In this document: in pieces, positions 18,931-30,116 of the stretch
How the letters are laid out: each line of letters opens with the position of its first letter
Numbering within the stretch: position 1 is the first letter of the stretch
Assembly: GCA_029267415.1 (NCBI GenBank)
Contig: JAJUIY010000005.1
Location: 1-37,375 of the forward strand
Source of the DNA: Alcaligenaceae bacterium
GTDB lineage: Bacteria > Pseudomonadota > Gammaproteobacteria > Burkholderiales > Burkholderiaceae_B
DNA: 37,375 nucleotides
Reading direction: 5' to 3'
Notes under the pieces: model-generated
Told to the model about the DNA's origin: nothing
What the model saw: the letters and a program-made list of their open reading frames with translations, nothing else
Database searches by the model: none
Position numbers and translations under genes: made by a program

Positions 18931-19722
18931 GTGTTCAGCGACGCCCGTCTAACCAATCTGATTGCCAACACCCTGATGCTGCTGTCCGTCGTCGCATTGG
19001 TGGTGGGTGCGATCGTTTGGGTGGCGAAGCGTCCGTATTTTGCGATCGAGCGTGTGGATATTGAGCCCTTGGGTGCCCCAATGCTTGAGTATGTGTCGCC
19101 GGCCACGGTGCGGGCTACCATTGCCGGCCGCCTTGCAGGGAACTTCTTTTTCACCGATCTGGATAAGGTGCGCGAACTGATGGAAAGCGTCCCCTGGGTG
19201 CGCAAGGCGCAAGTGAAACGTGTGTGGCCCAACACGCTGCGCGTGGCATTTGAAGAGCAGCAACCCCTGGCGTTCTGGAATCAGGACGAGATGATCAACA
19301 CCTGGGGCGAATCCTTCAGTGCAAACCAGGGCGAGCTGTCCGACAACGTGGTCTTGCCGCAGCTGAATGGTCCCGACGCCTCCGAGCGACTTGTGGTGCA
19401 GCGCTACGCCGAAATTGCGCGCTGGTTTGCCCCGCTTGACCTGCGTGTGCAGGAAGTGACGCTGAGCCCGCGTTACGCGTGGGAAGTCACCCTGTCCAAC
19501 GGGCTGCGCCTTGAGCTTGGCCGCGACCCGGCAGCGGACGTGGCCGACCCGCACGGACGCTCCGGAGCACTTCCCTTCGCTGAGCGCATTGAACGTTTTG
19601 TGCAGGCTTGGCCTGTGTTGTTAAGCCGCCTTGACGGGCGTACCCCCGGCAGTGCCGATTTACGTTATCCCAACGGGTTTTCGATCACGTTGGCCCCTGT
19701 TTCAAATACGTCTGAGAATTAA
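18931..19722 (+). CDS. ftsQ: Cell division protein FtsQ
   Basis: FtsQ is a bitopic divisome protein that links early components to FtsL, FtsB and the septal synthases. The 263 residues have a short cytoplasmic tail, one membrane helix (about 11-31), a POTRA domain (about 39-110, starting FAIERVDIEPLGA and containing VPWVRKAQVKRVWPNTLRVAFEEQQPLA-like sequence in two stretches) and the beta domain with ARWFAPLDLRVQEVTLS. The GTG start at 18931 is preceded by AAGGAG at 10 nt. ftsA starts 6 nt downstream. Confidence 0.96.
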   Translation: MFSDARLTNLIANTLMLLSVVALVVGAIVWVAKRPYFAIERVDIEPLGAPMLEYVSPATVRATIAGRLAGNFFFTDLDKVRELMESVPWVRKAQVKRVWPNTLRVAFEEQQPLAFWNQDEMINTWGESFSANQGELSDNVVLPQLNGPDASERLVVQRYAEIARWFAPLDLRVQEVTLSPRYAWEVTLSNGLRLELGRDPAADVADPHGRSGALPFAERIERFVQAWPVLLSRLDGRTPGSADLRYPNGFSITLAPVSNTSEN

Positions 19723-19728
19723 AACACC

Positions 19729-20955
19729 ATGACTCGTGATATCAAGGATTTGATCGTTGCGCTGGATATCGGCACTAGCAAAGTGGTTGCTGTGGTGGCC
19801 GAGATCCTGCCTGGCGGGCGCTTCGAAGTGCTGGGGTTGGGCCAGCACGAATCGCAGGGCATGCGCAAAGGTGTGGTGGTCAACATTGAAACGACCGTCA
19901 ATTCGATCCAGCGCGCCCTTGAAGAAGCCGAGCTGATGGCCGACTGCAAAATCCGCGAAGTGTATGCAGGCATTGCCGGCAGCCATATCAGCAGTTTCAA
20001 CTCCAGCGGCATGGTTGCCGTGAAAGATAAAGAGGTGACAGCCACGGATGTGGCGCGCGTCATCGAGACCGCCAAGGCCGTCAACATTCCCACCGACCAG
20101 CAGGTGCTGCACGTTCTGACGCAGGAATTCATTGTGGATTCGCAGGAAGACATCCGCGAGCCCATTGGCATGAGCGGGCTGCGCCTGGAGGTGCGGGTAC
20201 ATATCGTGACGGGGGCGGTCAGCGCCGCCCAGAACATCGTCAAGTGTGTGCGTCGCTGCGGCTTGGAGGTCCAGGACCTTATTCTCCAGCCGTTGGCCTC
20301 CAGTCTGGCGTGCCTGACCTCTGATGAAAAAGAATTGGGGGTGGTGTTGGTTGATATTGGTGGCGGCACGACCGATGTGGCCATCTATACCGGCGGTGCC
20401 ATCCGGCACACCGCCGTGGTGCCCATTGCAGGCGACCAGATCACCAGCGATATCGCGGCAATGTTGCGCACGCCGACGCCCGATGCGGAAGAAATCAAAT
20501 TACGTTACGGGATTGCCAAGCAAGTGCTGGCCGACCCGGAAGAGCAAATTGAGGTGCCTGGTCTGGGTGACCGGCCCAATCGCAAGGTGAAGCGCCAGGC
20601 ATTGGGGGCCGTGATTGAGCCGCGTGTTGAAGAGCTCTTCGCATTTGTACAACAAATTATCCACGACTCAGGCTACGAAGACTTGTTGGCCTCGGGGGTC
20701 GTGCTGACGGGCGGTACGGCGCTGATGCCGGGCATTGTCGAGCTGGCAGAAGATGTTTTTTTGAAGCCAGTCAGGGTGGCAGTGCCGGTGTACGAGGGCA
20801 GCTTGGCCGACGTGATGCACAACCCGCGCTTTTCGACCGTGATGGGCTTGCTGGAAGAGGCCCGCTTGCAACGCGCGCGAGGACACAAAGTGGCCCAGCA
20901 GAAGGGCAGCTTCAAGACTCTGCTGGCACGCATGAAGGAGTGGTTTATGAATTAA
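19729..20955 (+). CDS. ftsA: Cell division protein FtsA
   Basis: FtsA is an actin-like ATPase that tethers FtsZ to the membrane and recruits later division proteins. The 408 residues have the phosphate-1 motif VALDIGTSKV (about 10-19), the 1C subdomain, phosphate-2 VLVDIGGGTTDVAIY (about 206-220), the adenosine motif VVLTGGTALMPGI (about 324-336), and a C-terminal amphipathic tail FKTLLARMKEWFMN, the membrane-targeting sequence typical of FtsA. It follows ftsQ by 6 nt; a weak GAGA lies before the ATG. Confidence 0.97.
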   Translation: MTRDIKDLIVALDIGTSKVVAVVAEILPGGRFEVLGLGQHESQGMRKGVVVNIETTVNSIQRALEEAELMADCKIREVYAGIAGSHISSFNSSGMVAVKDKEVTATDVARVIETAKAVNIPTDQQVLHVLTQEFIVDSQEDIREPIGMSGLRLEVRVHIVTGAVSAAQNIVKCVRRCGLEVQDLILQPLASSLACLTSDEKELGVVLVDIGGGTTDVAIYTGGAIRHTAVVPIAGDQITSDIAAMLRTPTPDAEEIKLRYGIAKQVLADPEEQIEVPGLGDRPNRKVKRQALGAVIEPRVEELFAFVQQIIHDSGYEDLLASGVVLTGGTALMPGIVELAEDVFLKPVRVAVPVYEGSLADVMHNPRFSTVMGLLEEARLQRARGHKVAQQKGSFKTLLARMKEWFMN

Positions 20956-21120
20956 GGCTGAAAGGCCTTGATGGGCAGGCGCCATAAGCCTGCTTCCGGA
21001 GGCGTTCACGTCATGTGCGGAGCATCACGCCCGGCATCTGATCTGAACGTATCAGGAGAACAAGAGGTGAAAGGGGAAACTTTTAATTATTGCTTTACAT
21101 GATCTGTGAGGGAATCAATC
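20956..21120 (+). promoter_or_regulatory. ftsA-ftsZ intergenic leader with hairpins and a tiny reading frame
   Basis: These 165 nt form by far the longest gap inside the dcw cluster. Two stem-loops are visible: AAGGC (20954-20958) / GCCTT (20965-20969), and GCAGGC (20975-20980) / GCCTGC (20988-20993). Neither has a T run. An ATG at 21013 with GGAGG 10 nt upstream opens a 29-codon frame ending at TGA 21102, 18 nt before ftsZ. The 3' part is AT-rich (CTTTTAATTATTGC). This could be an ftsZ-specific promoter or a post-transcriptional control element; I see no consensus -35/-10 pair. Confidence 0.45.
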
Positions 21121-22296
21121 ATGATGAACTTTGAAATGTTAGATAACAGCAACGTCAGCGGCACCATCATCAAAGTGGTTGGTGTTGGAGGAGCAGGTGG
21201 GAACGCTGTGGCACATATGATCAATTCAGGTGTCAGCGGTGTTGAGTTCATCTGCGCCAACACTGATTCGCAGGCATTGGCCGCCAGCGATGCACACATC
21301 CAGATCCGTCTGGGTAACACGGGCCTGGGCGCGGGTGCAAAGCCGGAACAGGGGCGGGCCGCCGCTGAATCGGCACGTGAAGAGATCCGGTCAGCCCTTA
21401 GTGGTGCCAACATGGTGTTTGTCACGGCCGGCATGGGGGGCGGCACGGGTACCGGCGCCGGACCCGTCGTGGCGGAAGTGGCCAAGGAACTGGGTATTCT
21501 GACCGTCGGTGTCGTAACCAAGCCCTTCGAGTTTGAAGGCAACAAACGCATGCGCATGGCTGAAGAAGGTATTGCCGAGCTGTCCAAGCATGTGCACTCG
21601 CTCATCGTTGTTCTGAACGAAAATCTGTACGATCTGATGGACGAGGACGCCACCCAGGAAGATTGTTTCAAGGCGGCCGACGATGTGCTGCACAACGCTT
21701 GCGCAGGTATTGCCGAAATCATCAACGTGGAAGGTAACGTCAACGTTGACTTCGAAGACGTGAAGACCATTATGGGTGAGCCTGGTCAGGCCATGATGGG
21801 AACGTCGATGGCGTCGGGTCCCAACCGTGCACGTGAAGCGGCCGAGCAAGCCATTGCATGCCCGCTGCTTGAGGGTGTCGATTTGCACGGCGCGCGCGGT
21901 ATTTTGGTGAATATTACTGCCAGCCGCTCGCTGAAGATGCGTGAGACCCGCGAAATCATGGATACCATCCGCAGCTACGCCGCTGACGACGCCACGGTCA
22001 TTTTCGGTACGGCCTACGATGACTCTATGGGTGACGACCTGCGCGTAACCGTTGTCGCCACGGGCCTGGGCCGCGGTGAATCCACCAAGCCCGAGCTGGT
22101 GCACAGCAGCGAAACGGCGCAGCGTACCGGTACGGACGACATTCCGGTGATTGGCGGCAACCCGTATGACAATGCCGACATTCCGGCGGTGATTCGTGAT
22201 CCGCGTCGGCAGGCGTCCGCACAAGTTCGTGCTTTGGAAACTGCCGGCATGGACCACTTTGACATTCCGGCATTTTTGCGCAAACAAGCCGACTAA
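21121..22296 (+). CDS. ftsZ: Cell division GTPase FtsZ
   Basis: FtsZ is the tubulin-like GTPase that forms the Z ring. The 391 residues show VGVGGAGGNAV (20-30), NTDSQAL (47-53), the tubulin signature GGGTGTG (106-112) and NVDFEDV. After a rather short variable linker comes the C-terminal peptide HFDIPAFLRKQAD, the binding site for FtsA and ZipA-type partners. The residue after GTGA, usually Ala in GGGTGTGAAP, is Gly here (114). I chose ATG 21121 over GTG 21106 because GAGGGA lies 7 nt upstream and MMNFEML is the usual start. Confidence 0.97.
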   Translation: MMNFEMLDNSNVSGTIIKVVGVGGAGGNAVAHMINSGVSGVEFICANTDSQALAASDAHIQIRLGNTGLGAGAKPEQGRAAAESAREEIRSALSGANMVFVTAGMGGGTGTGAGPVVAEVAKELGILTVGVVTKPFEFEGNKRMRMAEEGIAELSKHVHSLIVVLNENLYDLMDEDATQEDCFKAADDVLHNACAGIAEIINVEGNVNVDFEDVKTIMGEPGQAMMGTSMASGPNRAREAAEQAIACPLLEGVDLHGARGILVNITASRSLKMRETREIMDTIRSYAADDATVIFGTAYDDSMGDDLRVTVVATGLGRGESTKPELVHSSETAQRTGTDDIPVIGGNPYDNADIPAVIRDPRRQASAQVRALETAGMDHFDIPAFLRKQAD

Positions 22297-22350
22297 ACCC
22301 ACAGCAATAGATCAAAAGCAATAAGCCGTTGATGTGCTGACGCTGATTAT

Positions 22351-22384
22351 GCGGCCCCGGTTAATCCCCGAAACCGGGTGCCGC
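22351..22384 (+). terminator. Strong stem-loop downstream of ftsZ
   Basis: GCGGC-CCCGGTT (22351-22362) pairs with AACCGGG-T-GCCGC (22372-22384), giving a 12-bp stem with one bulged T and a 9-nt loop, 54 nt after the ftsZ stop. No T run follows, so it may be a weak terminator, a transcript-end stabiliser or a processing site rather than a classical intrinsic terminator. Confidence 0.5.
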
Positions 22385-22492
22385 ATGCTGTGGTTATGTA
22401 TGGAGACAGCAGGGGAATTATTACGATCAACTGTGGTCTATTCCTGCAGTCGATTGAAATATTATTTTTTAATGGATAACCCTGAAACCGGT

Positions 22493-22498
22493 TAGAAT
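22493..22498 (+). promoter_or_regulatory. Candidate -10 box for lpxC
   Basis: TAGAAT (5 of 6) lies 53 nt before the lpxC start, in a locally AT-rich stretch that follows the post-ftsZ hairpin. The best -35 positions (TAATGG at 17-nt spacing or TTTAAT at 19-nt) are poor. A separate lpxC promoter is nevertheless plausible given the 255-nt gap. Confidence 0.4.
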
Positions 22499-22551
22499 AG
22501 ACCGTATGACATTTTTGTGAACGGGGTTCTCCCAAGGCACCTATTATTCTT

Positions 22552-23472
22552 ATGTTACGGCAACGCACCATTCAAAAAACCATCAGCACAAAAGGGGTGG
22601 GCCTGCACTCGGGCCGCCGTGTCGAACTAACCCTTCGTCCCGCTGCCCCCAACACCGGCATTGTGTTTCATCGTGTCGACCTTCCCGAGGTTGTGCACCT
22701 GCCGGCCCGTGCCGATATGGTTGGAAACACGCGCTTGGCGTCGGTGCTCCAGCAGGGAAATGTGCGTGTTTCCACTGTCGAGCACCTGATGTCGGCATGT
22801 GCGGGCCTGGGCATCGACAACCTGCATGTCGACCTGACCGCCGAAGAAGTTCCCATTATGGATGGCAGCGCCGGTACGTTTGTCTATTTGTTGCGTTCTG
22901 CCGGCTTGCAAGAGCAGGCAGCACCCAAGCAGTTTTTGCGGGTGCTCAAAACGGTCGAGGTGCGCGAAGGGGAAGGTGAAAACCTGAAATGGGCCCGCTT
23001 GGAGCCCTACGACGGTTTCGCGTTGTCGTTCTCCATTGATTTCAGCCACCCGGCCATCGATTCCACCGCCAATTTTGCTGAAGTCGACTTTGCTCGCGAC
23101 TCCTACGTCAAAACCATTGCCCGTGCACGTACCTTCGGGTTTGCCAGCGAAGTCGAGGCCTTGCGTGCCGCCGGTTTGGCACGGGGCGGTAGCCTGGATA
23201 ATGCCATCGTCATGGACGAATACCGCGTCCTGAACTCGGATGGACTTCGCTACGACGACGAGTTCGTGAAGCACAAGATTCTTGACGCCATCGGTGACCT
23301 CTACCTTATTGGCAAGCCGCTGGTGGCACGTTATGTAGCCTGCAAGTCAGGTCACGGCCTCAATAACCAGCTTGCCCGCACGTTGCTGGCCCAGGAAGAC
23401 GCCTGGGAGCTGGTAACTTACGAGTCCGAACAGTTCCCCGAGGCATTCAGCTACGAGTGGAAATACGCCTGA
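22552..23472 (+). CDS. lpxC: UDP-3-O-acyl-N-acetylglucosamine deacetylase LpxC
   Basis: LpxC is the zinc-dependent deacetylase that commits UDP-acyl-GlcNAc to lipid A. The 306 residues have both halves of the fold. The zinc ligands expected for the family are His78 (in STVEHLMSA), His241 and Asp245 (in [13 protein letters not shown]), and the catalytic His268 lies in KSGHGLNN. The [10 protein letters not shown] motif is also present. It ends the dcw cluster; the stop is 7 nt from the stop of the convergent DciA-like gene. Confidence 0.97.
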   Translation: MLRQRTIQKTISTKGVGLHSGRRVELTLRPAAPNTGIVFHRVDLPEVVHLPARADMVGNTRLASVLQQGNVRVSTVEHLMSACAGLGIDNLHVDLTAEEVPIMDGSAGTFVYLLRSAGLQEQAAPKQFLRVLKTVEVREGEGENLKWARLEPYDGFALSFSIDFSHPAIDSTANFAEVDFARDSYVKTIARARTFGFASEVEALRAAGLARGGSLDNAIVMDEYRVLNSDGLRYDDEFVKHKILDAIGDLYLIGKPLVARYVACKSGHGLNNQLARTLLAQEDAWELVTYESEQFPEAFSYEWKYA

Positions 23473-23479
23473 CCGCGTT

Positions 23480-23956
23480 TTAGCGATGGCGTTTTAACAG
23501 CCGCTGTATGGCATCCCGTAATGGCCCGGGCGGTAGCGTGCCGCCTAGCTGGCCAAAAGCGTCCAGGGCCTGTGTGTCCAAAGGCTCTATATCGCGGGCG
23601 GGCGGGGGCGTGTCGTTACGTATAAGTGCGCCTTGTACGCGTACCGTTATTTCGTTAACGTTCCAGCCAGCCTGATTCAATTGTGCCACCACGCGTGGTG
23701 TCAACTGCCGCAGTTTGCTGGCGTAGGCTGCACTGGGTACGGCCAGCGTCATCCGGTGGCCATCAATACGTGCCACCCGGCACACCCGGGCAATCCCTGT
23801 CGGCAACACTTGGCGGGCTTCCCGTTCGGCATCCAGCAAATTCTGGGCGGTTGCCAGCAGGCTGGCGCCTTGCGTGTCGGCGTGTACCCAATCAAGGGCC
23901 AGCGTACCGGCGGCCCGGCTTCGCGTGCGCCGTGGTGTGCGTGTGGTTTTGAACAT
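23480..23956 (-). CDS. DciA-like protein (DUF721)
   Basis: The product is 158 residues: an Arg-rich N-terminus (FKTTRTPRRTRSR), then a DUF721-like domain of about 95 residues containing LPTGIARVCRVARIDGHR and YASKLRQLTPRVV, then a proline-rich tail. DciA is the replicative helicase operator or loader of bacteria that lack DnaC, which includes betaproteobacteria. The start at 23956 was chosen over 24010 because the longer version would overlap the divergent M23 gene and adds residues not typical of the family; neither has a strong Shine-Dalgarno. Position next to lpxC and before an M23 gene and secA is also seen in Pseudomonas. Confidence 0.8.
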   Translation of the reverse strand: MFKTTRTPRRTRSRAAGTLALDWVHADTQGASLLATAQNLLDAEREARQVLPTGIARVCRVARIDGHRMTLAVPSAAYASKLRQLTPRVVAQLNQAGWNVNEITVRVQGALIRNDTPPPARDIEPLDTQALDAFGQLGGTLPPGPLRDAIQRLLKRHR

Positions 23957-23982
23957 ATCACTGATTTTACAGGGCTTTTGTT

Positions 23983-25077
23983 TTGAATCATCCGGCAGTG
24001 CAGACTTCATCCGGGCATTTTAACGTTGTAGCCAGCCGTGCTTGGCGTAAACCTGTTTTCCTGTTACTGGCCGTGACGGCGTTGGGCGTCTCGGCGCTCG
24101 GCGGTGCGTGGGCACATGCCCGTTTTTTCAGTGCGCCTGCCCTGCTGCCGCAACACGAGCAGGCCTTGATCAGTCACGCGTCGCGTAATTCCGCCTACAT
24201 CCGTGAAAATATTGGCATGCTGGCGCAGAAGGTGGGTGCGCTGCAGGCTAAAGTGGCCGCCGTTGATGGCCTTACACAGCGCGTCGCCCAAGCCGCTGGG
24301 GTGCACTATACCGAACCCGAGCTTGTCGCAAACCTGCCGGTGGATGTTCCCGGGCCGGATGTGAACGCGTCCATGCCGCCCACTCCACGACACGCAGCGG
24401 CGCCAGGCGTGATGGACGACGTCACAGGGGTGGCGATCGACCACTTCCCCGCGCTGCCCGCCGCTCGTGGCGGAGCAGAGGTGTCCGACAGTTATGCCCT
24501 GACGGCCGAAGGGCTGGGACGTCAGCTTGATGTCTTGCACGCCAAGCTGATATCGCAACAAGACAGCCTCGCCTTGCTCGACCTTATGCTGACGCGGCGC
24601 ACCGGCGTGGATGCCAGCTTGCCAAGCGTTGTGCCGGTGGCCGATGTTACTCCCAGTTCATCCTTTGGGTGGCGTCGCCATCCCATCACGCGGCGTCACT
24701 CCATGCACGAGGGCATGGACTTCGCCGCCCCGCGCGGCACGCCCATCTACGCAGCCGCAGCCGGGGTAGTCACGCAAGCGCGGTTCCGGTCTGGCTATGG
24801 AAACCTGGTAGAAATTGTGCACGGCAATGGCCTGTCGACCCGGTATGCCCACGCGTCCAAATTGAACGTAACCGAGGGCGAGCTGGTTGATCAGGGCCAG
24901 CTGATTGCCCTGGTTGGCTCTACGGGGCGGTCAACGGGCCCGCATTTGCATTTTGAAGTTCGGATGGCGGGCCACCCGTTGGATCCAGCGTTGTTTTTGC
25001 CGCCCACATGGCAAAGCGGGCCTTTGGTGGCCGATGCCGGCGAACACGCTGTTACCAATGCCACGCAGGTGCGTTAA
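23983..25077 (+). CDS. Membrane-anchored M23 (LytM) peptidase
   Basis: This is a probable periplasmic peptidoglycan endopeptidase. The 364 residues comprise a cytoplasmic tail, one membrane helix (about 24-45), a coiled-coil-prone region (about 55-100), a linker and a C-terminal LytM domain (about 225-340). The zinc site is complete: HEGMD (His242, Asp246) and HLHFE (His323), with the general base His321. It is therefore expected to be active, unlike the degenerate EnvC/NlpD type. TTG at 23983 was taken as start because AGGG lies 8 nt upstream; GTG 23998 is the alternative. It lies just before secA, where enterobacteria have secM. Confidence 0.88.
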   Translation: MNHPAVQTSSGHFNVVASRAWRKPVFLLLAVTALGVSALGGAWAHARFFSAPALLPQHEQALISHASRNSAYIRENIGMLAQKVGALQAKVAAVDGLTQRVAQAAGVHYTEPELVANLPVDVPGPDVNASMPPTPRHAAAPGVMDDVTGVAIDHFPALPAARGGAEVSDSYALTAEGLGRQLDVLHAKLISQQDSLALLDLMLTRRTGVDASLPSVVPVADVTPSSSFGWRRHPITRRHSMHEGMDFAAPRGTPIYAAAAGVVTQARFRSGYGNLVEIVHGNGLSTRYAHASKLNVTEGELVDQGQLIALVGSTGRSTGPHLHFEVRMAGHPLDPALFLPPTWQSGPLVADAGEHAVTNATQVR

Positions 25078-25168
25078 ACTGTATTGTTTCCTGCGGCATG
25101 TCCGCTAACCCACACGAAAGGTATGCCGGTGCGCCAAACAATAGCGGGCCGGTGTTAACGAAAAACGC

Positions 25169-27943
<2,775 letters not shown>

Positions 27944-27954
27944 CCGGTCGTAAA

Positions 27955-27977
27955 GCGGCGCGCCATTTGCGCGCCGC
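27955..27977. terminator. GC-rich stem-loop between convergent secA and mgtE
   Basis: GCGGCGCGC (27955-27963) / GCGCGCCGC (27969-27977) forms a perfect 9-bp stem with a 5-nt loop, 11 nt after the secA stop. On the minus strand it is followed by CTTTAC, on the plus strand by GTCATTC, so neither side has a long T run. It probably acts as a transcript end for one or both genes. The remaining sequence to 28135 holds no gene I can support. Confidence 0.55.
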
Positions 27978-28135
27978 GTCATTCAGGCCCCGTTGCTATC
28001 GGCACGCTAGGGGTGCAGCCATGGCAGGCGCCATCTCATCGCTCGTTTTTGTTGCCACGAATCGGGTGCTGCCATATCAGGCGCCGGCGTGCACTAGCAC
28101 CAGTGAAGATGTCGCCCTCCAGGCGGGCCGGGGCT

Positions 28136-29620
28136 TTACAGCAAAAACAAGGTTGCCAGCCCTAGAAAAATAAAGAAACCGAGCGAATCGGTTGCAAATG
28201 TCAGGAGCACCGACGAGCCAACGGCCGGATCTTTACCGAAGCGATCGCGCAGCAACGGAATCAGCACCCCTAAAAACGCGCCGATCAGCATATTGCCGAT
28301 CATGGCCGCCATCATGACCAGCGCGACGGCAAATGAACCGGATATCGCCCACGCAAAGGTAGCGGCCACAATACTGCCGCTGGTGCCCACCATGAAGGTG
28401 ACCAGCAGTTCGCGTTTCACCAGTTGCCAGATGTTGGCGCTGCTGACCCGGCCCATGGCCATGGCGCGGATGATCATCGTCATGGTCTGGTTGCCCGAGT
28501 TGCCGCCAATGCCGGCCACAATGGACATCAGGAACGCAAGAATCACGATTTGACTGACTGTGTGCTCAAAGCGCGATGCAATGAGCGACGCGATGGCCGC
28601 CGTACACAGGTTAACCAGCAGCCAGGGCGCTCGGTTACGCAGGGCGCTGTATACCGGCGCAAAAATGTCCTCTTCCTGCAGACCGGCGCGTGACAGCGCT
28701 TGCTCTTGCGAGTCTTCCTGAATGACGTCCACCACCTCGTCAATGGTGACGCGGCCAATCAATCGCCCACGGTCGTCCGTGACGGGAGCGGAAATCAGGT
28801 CGTAGCGTTCAAAAGCGTTGGCGGCATCGGCGTCCGAATCCATCGGGTTCAGCGATAGATAGTCTTCATTCATGACGTCAGAAACCAGCCGTTCCGGCTC
28901 GGTCACCAGCAGTTTGGTCAGATACAGCGTGCCCTGCAGGCGGTCTTCGCGGTCGACCACAAAGATTTGATCAGTGTGGTCGGGCAACTCTTGCAAGCGA
29001 CGCAGATAGCGCAGAACCACTTCCAGTGTTACGTCTTCGCGCACACGCACCATGTCGAAGTCCATGATGGCCCCGACGGTATCTTCGGGGTAGCCCATGG
29101 CCTCGAGCAGTTGCGCCCGTTCGGCGGCTGTCAGCCCGCGTTGCACTTCGGCAACGACGTCGGGCGGCAGGTCGGGCACCAGGTCGGCGATTTCGTCGGC
29201 GTCCATGGTGCCCGTGGCACTGACCAGGGCATCCCGGTTCATGGTTGCGATTAGTGATTCACGGGCCCAGTCATCGACTTCAAGCAAGACATCGGCATCG
29301 TGGCCCGGGTCGACAAGACCCCACACGACTTGCCGCTCGTGTTCGGGCAACGATTCGAGAATGAACGCGATGTCGGCCGGGTGCAGTTTGTTGACGGTTT
29401 CGCCGATTTCCGACGCAATGGCGTCGGGCAGGCCGGTGTCGTCGGTCTCACCGGTTTCAAGTTGTTCGAGGGCCTCGGCGACGTCCGGCCGGTTCAGAAT
29501 ACTTTGCAGTATCTGAAGGGCGAGTTGCGCGTCTTCCGGGTCGAGCCGGCGCGGTATGGCGATTGCCTTGCCTTCGGGCGTTACATCTTGAACGTCCGGT
29601 TCCAGGCTGTTGTGTTGCAT
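28136..29620 (-). CDS. mgtE: MgtE-type magnesium transporter
   Basis: MgtE is a Mg2+ channel gated by intracellular Mg2+. In 494 residues it has a cytoplasmic MgtE N domain of superhelical repeats (about 75-180, with HPADIAFILESLPEHER), two CBS domains (about 190-310, with MDFDMVRVREDVTLEVV and the VSDVMNEDYLSL segment), and a C-terminal membrane domain of five helices (about 335-494) with the pore signature GIGGNSGNQT. An N-terminal extension of about 70 acidic residues precedes the domain. It is the last gene of the minus-strand group, 15 nt after the thioesterase gene. Confidence 0.93.
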   Translation of the reverse strand: MQHNSLEPDVQDVTPEGKAIAIPRRLDPEDAQLALQILQSILNRPDVAEALEQLETGETDDTGLPDAIASEIGETVNKLHPADIAFILESLPEHERQVVWGLVDPGHDADVLLEVDDWARESLIATMNRDALVSATGTMDADEIADLVPDLPPDVVAEVQRGLTAAERAQLLEAMGYPEDTVGAIMDFDMVRVREDVTLEVVLRYLRRLQELPDHTDQIFVVDREDRLQGTLYLTKLLVTEPERLVSDVMNEDYLSLNPMDSDADAANAFERYDLISAPVTDDRGRLIGRVTIDEVVDVIQEDSQEQALSRAGLQEEDIFAPVYSALRNRAPWLLVNLCTAAIASLIASRFEHTVSQIVILAFLMSIVAGIGGNSGNQTMTMIIRAMAMGRVSSANIWQLVKRELLVTFMVGTSGSIVAATFAWAISGSFAVALVMMAAMIGNMLIGAFLGVLIPLLRDRFGKDPAVGSSVLLTFATDSLGFFIFLGLATLFLL

Positions 29621-29635
29621 AAGCAGGCCTTCAAC

Positions 29636-30055
29636 TTAAGCGGGGGGTAAGGGGCGGCTCCTGCGCTGGTCGTCGGTGGCGACGTAGGTCAGAATGGCTT
29701 CGGTAACCTTGATGATTTCAGCGTCAAGGCGTTGCCTTTCGGCGTAGACTTCGACCGACACAGTAATGGACGTCGTGCCCGTTTTAATGATTTTGGCGTA
29801 AAAGCTTAGCAGGTCGCCCACAAACACGGGTTGGCGGAAGGTAAACGCGTTTACCGCGATGGTGGCGACACGCCCGCCGGCACGCCGGGTTGCGGGAATG
29901 GCCCCGGCAATGTCCACTTGCGCCATTATCCATCCGCCGAAAACATCACCGTGAATATTGGCGTCAGAAGGCATGGGCATGACGCGCAAGGTGGGCGCAC
30001 AGCCGGACGGCAGTGTGGCGGTATCGGCAGCGGTTTGTTGCGTACTCAAGGGCAT
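29636..30055 (-). CDS. Acyl-CoA thioesterase, YciA-like hotdog protein
   Basis: It probably hydrolyses acyl-CoA thioesters in the cytoplasm. The 139 residues align with E. coli YciA: LRVMPMPSDANIHGDVFGGWIMAQVD-type sequence (about 23-48, with the catalytic Asp region NIHGDVFGGW), AVNAFTFRQPVFVGDLLSFYA, GTTSITVSVEVYAE and TEAILTYVA. The hotdog helix begins at GGWIM. The ATG at 30055 has AAGGA only 1-2 nt away, which is close; an internal start at Met26 would remove the first strand. It lies between the M20 and mgtE genes on the minus strand. Confidence 0.88.
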   Translation of the reverse strand: MPLSTQQTAADTATLPSGCAPTLRVMPMPSDANIHGDVFGGWIMAQVDIAGAIPATRRAGGRVATIAVNAFTFRQPVFVGDLLSFYAKIIKTGTTSITVSVEVYAERQRLDAEIIKVTEAILTYVATDDQRRSRPLPPA

Positions 30056-30074
30056 TCCTTTTGTTGGTTTTATG

Positions 30075-30095
30075 CCGGGCGAGTGTGTCGCCCGG
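30075..30095. other. Intercistronic stem-loop between the M20 and thioesterase genes
   Basis: CCGGGCGA (30075-30082) / TCGCCCGG (30088-30095) is a perfect 8-bp stem with a 5-nt loop inside the 61-nt gap. No T run follows on the minus strand, so readthrough to the thioesterase gene is likely; it may reduce or stabilise one part of the transcript. Confidence 0.45.
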
Positions 30096-30116
30096 AAGGT
30101 AAGGGGAAAATGCAGC

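Noticed and set aside
21430..21470. Gly in place of the usual second Ala after the FtsZ tubulin signature (GTGAGP)
   Set aside because: A conservative small-residue change in an otherwise intact GTPase; too minor to suggest changed function.
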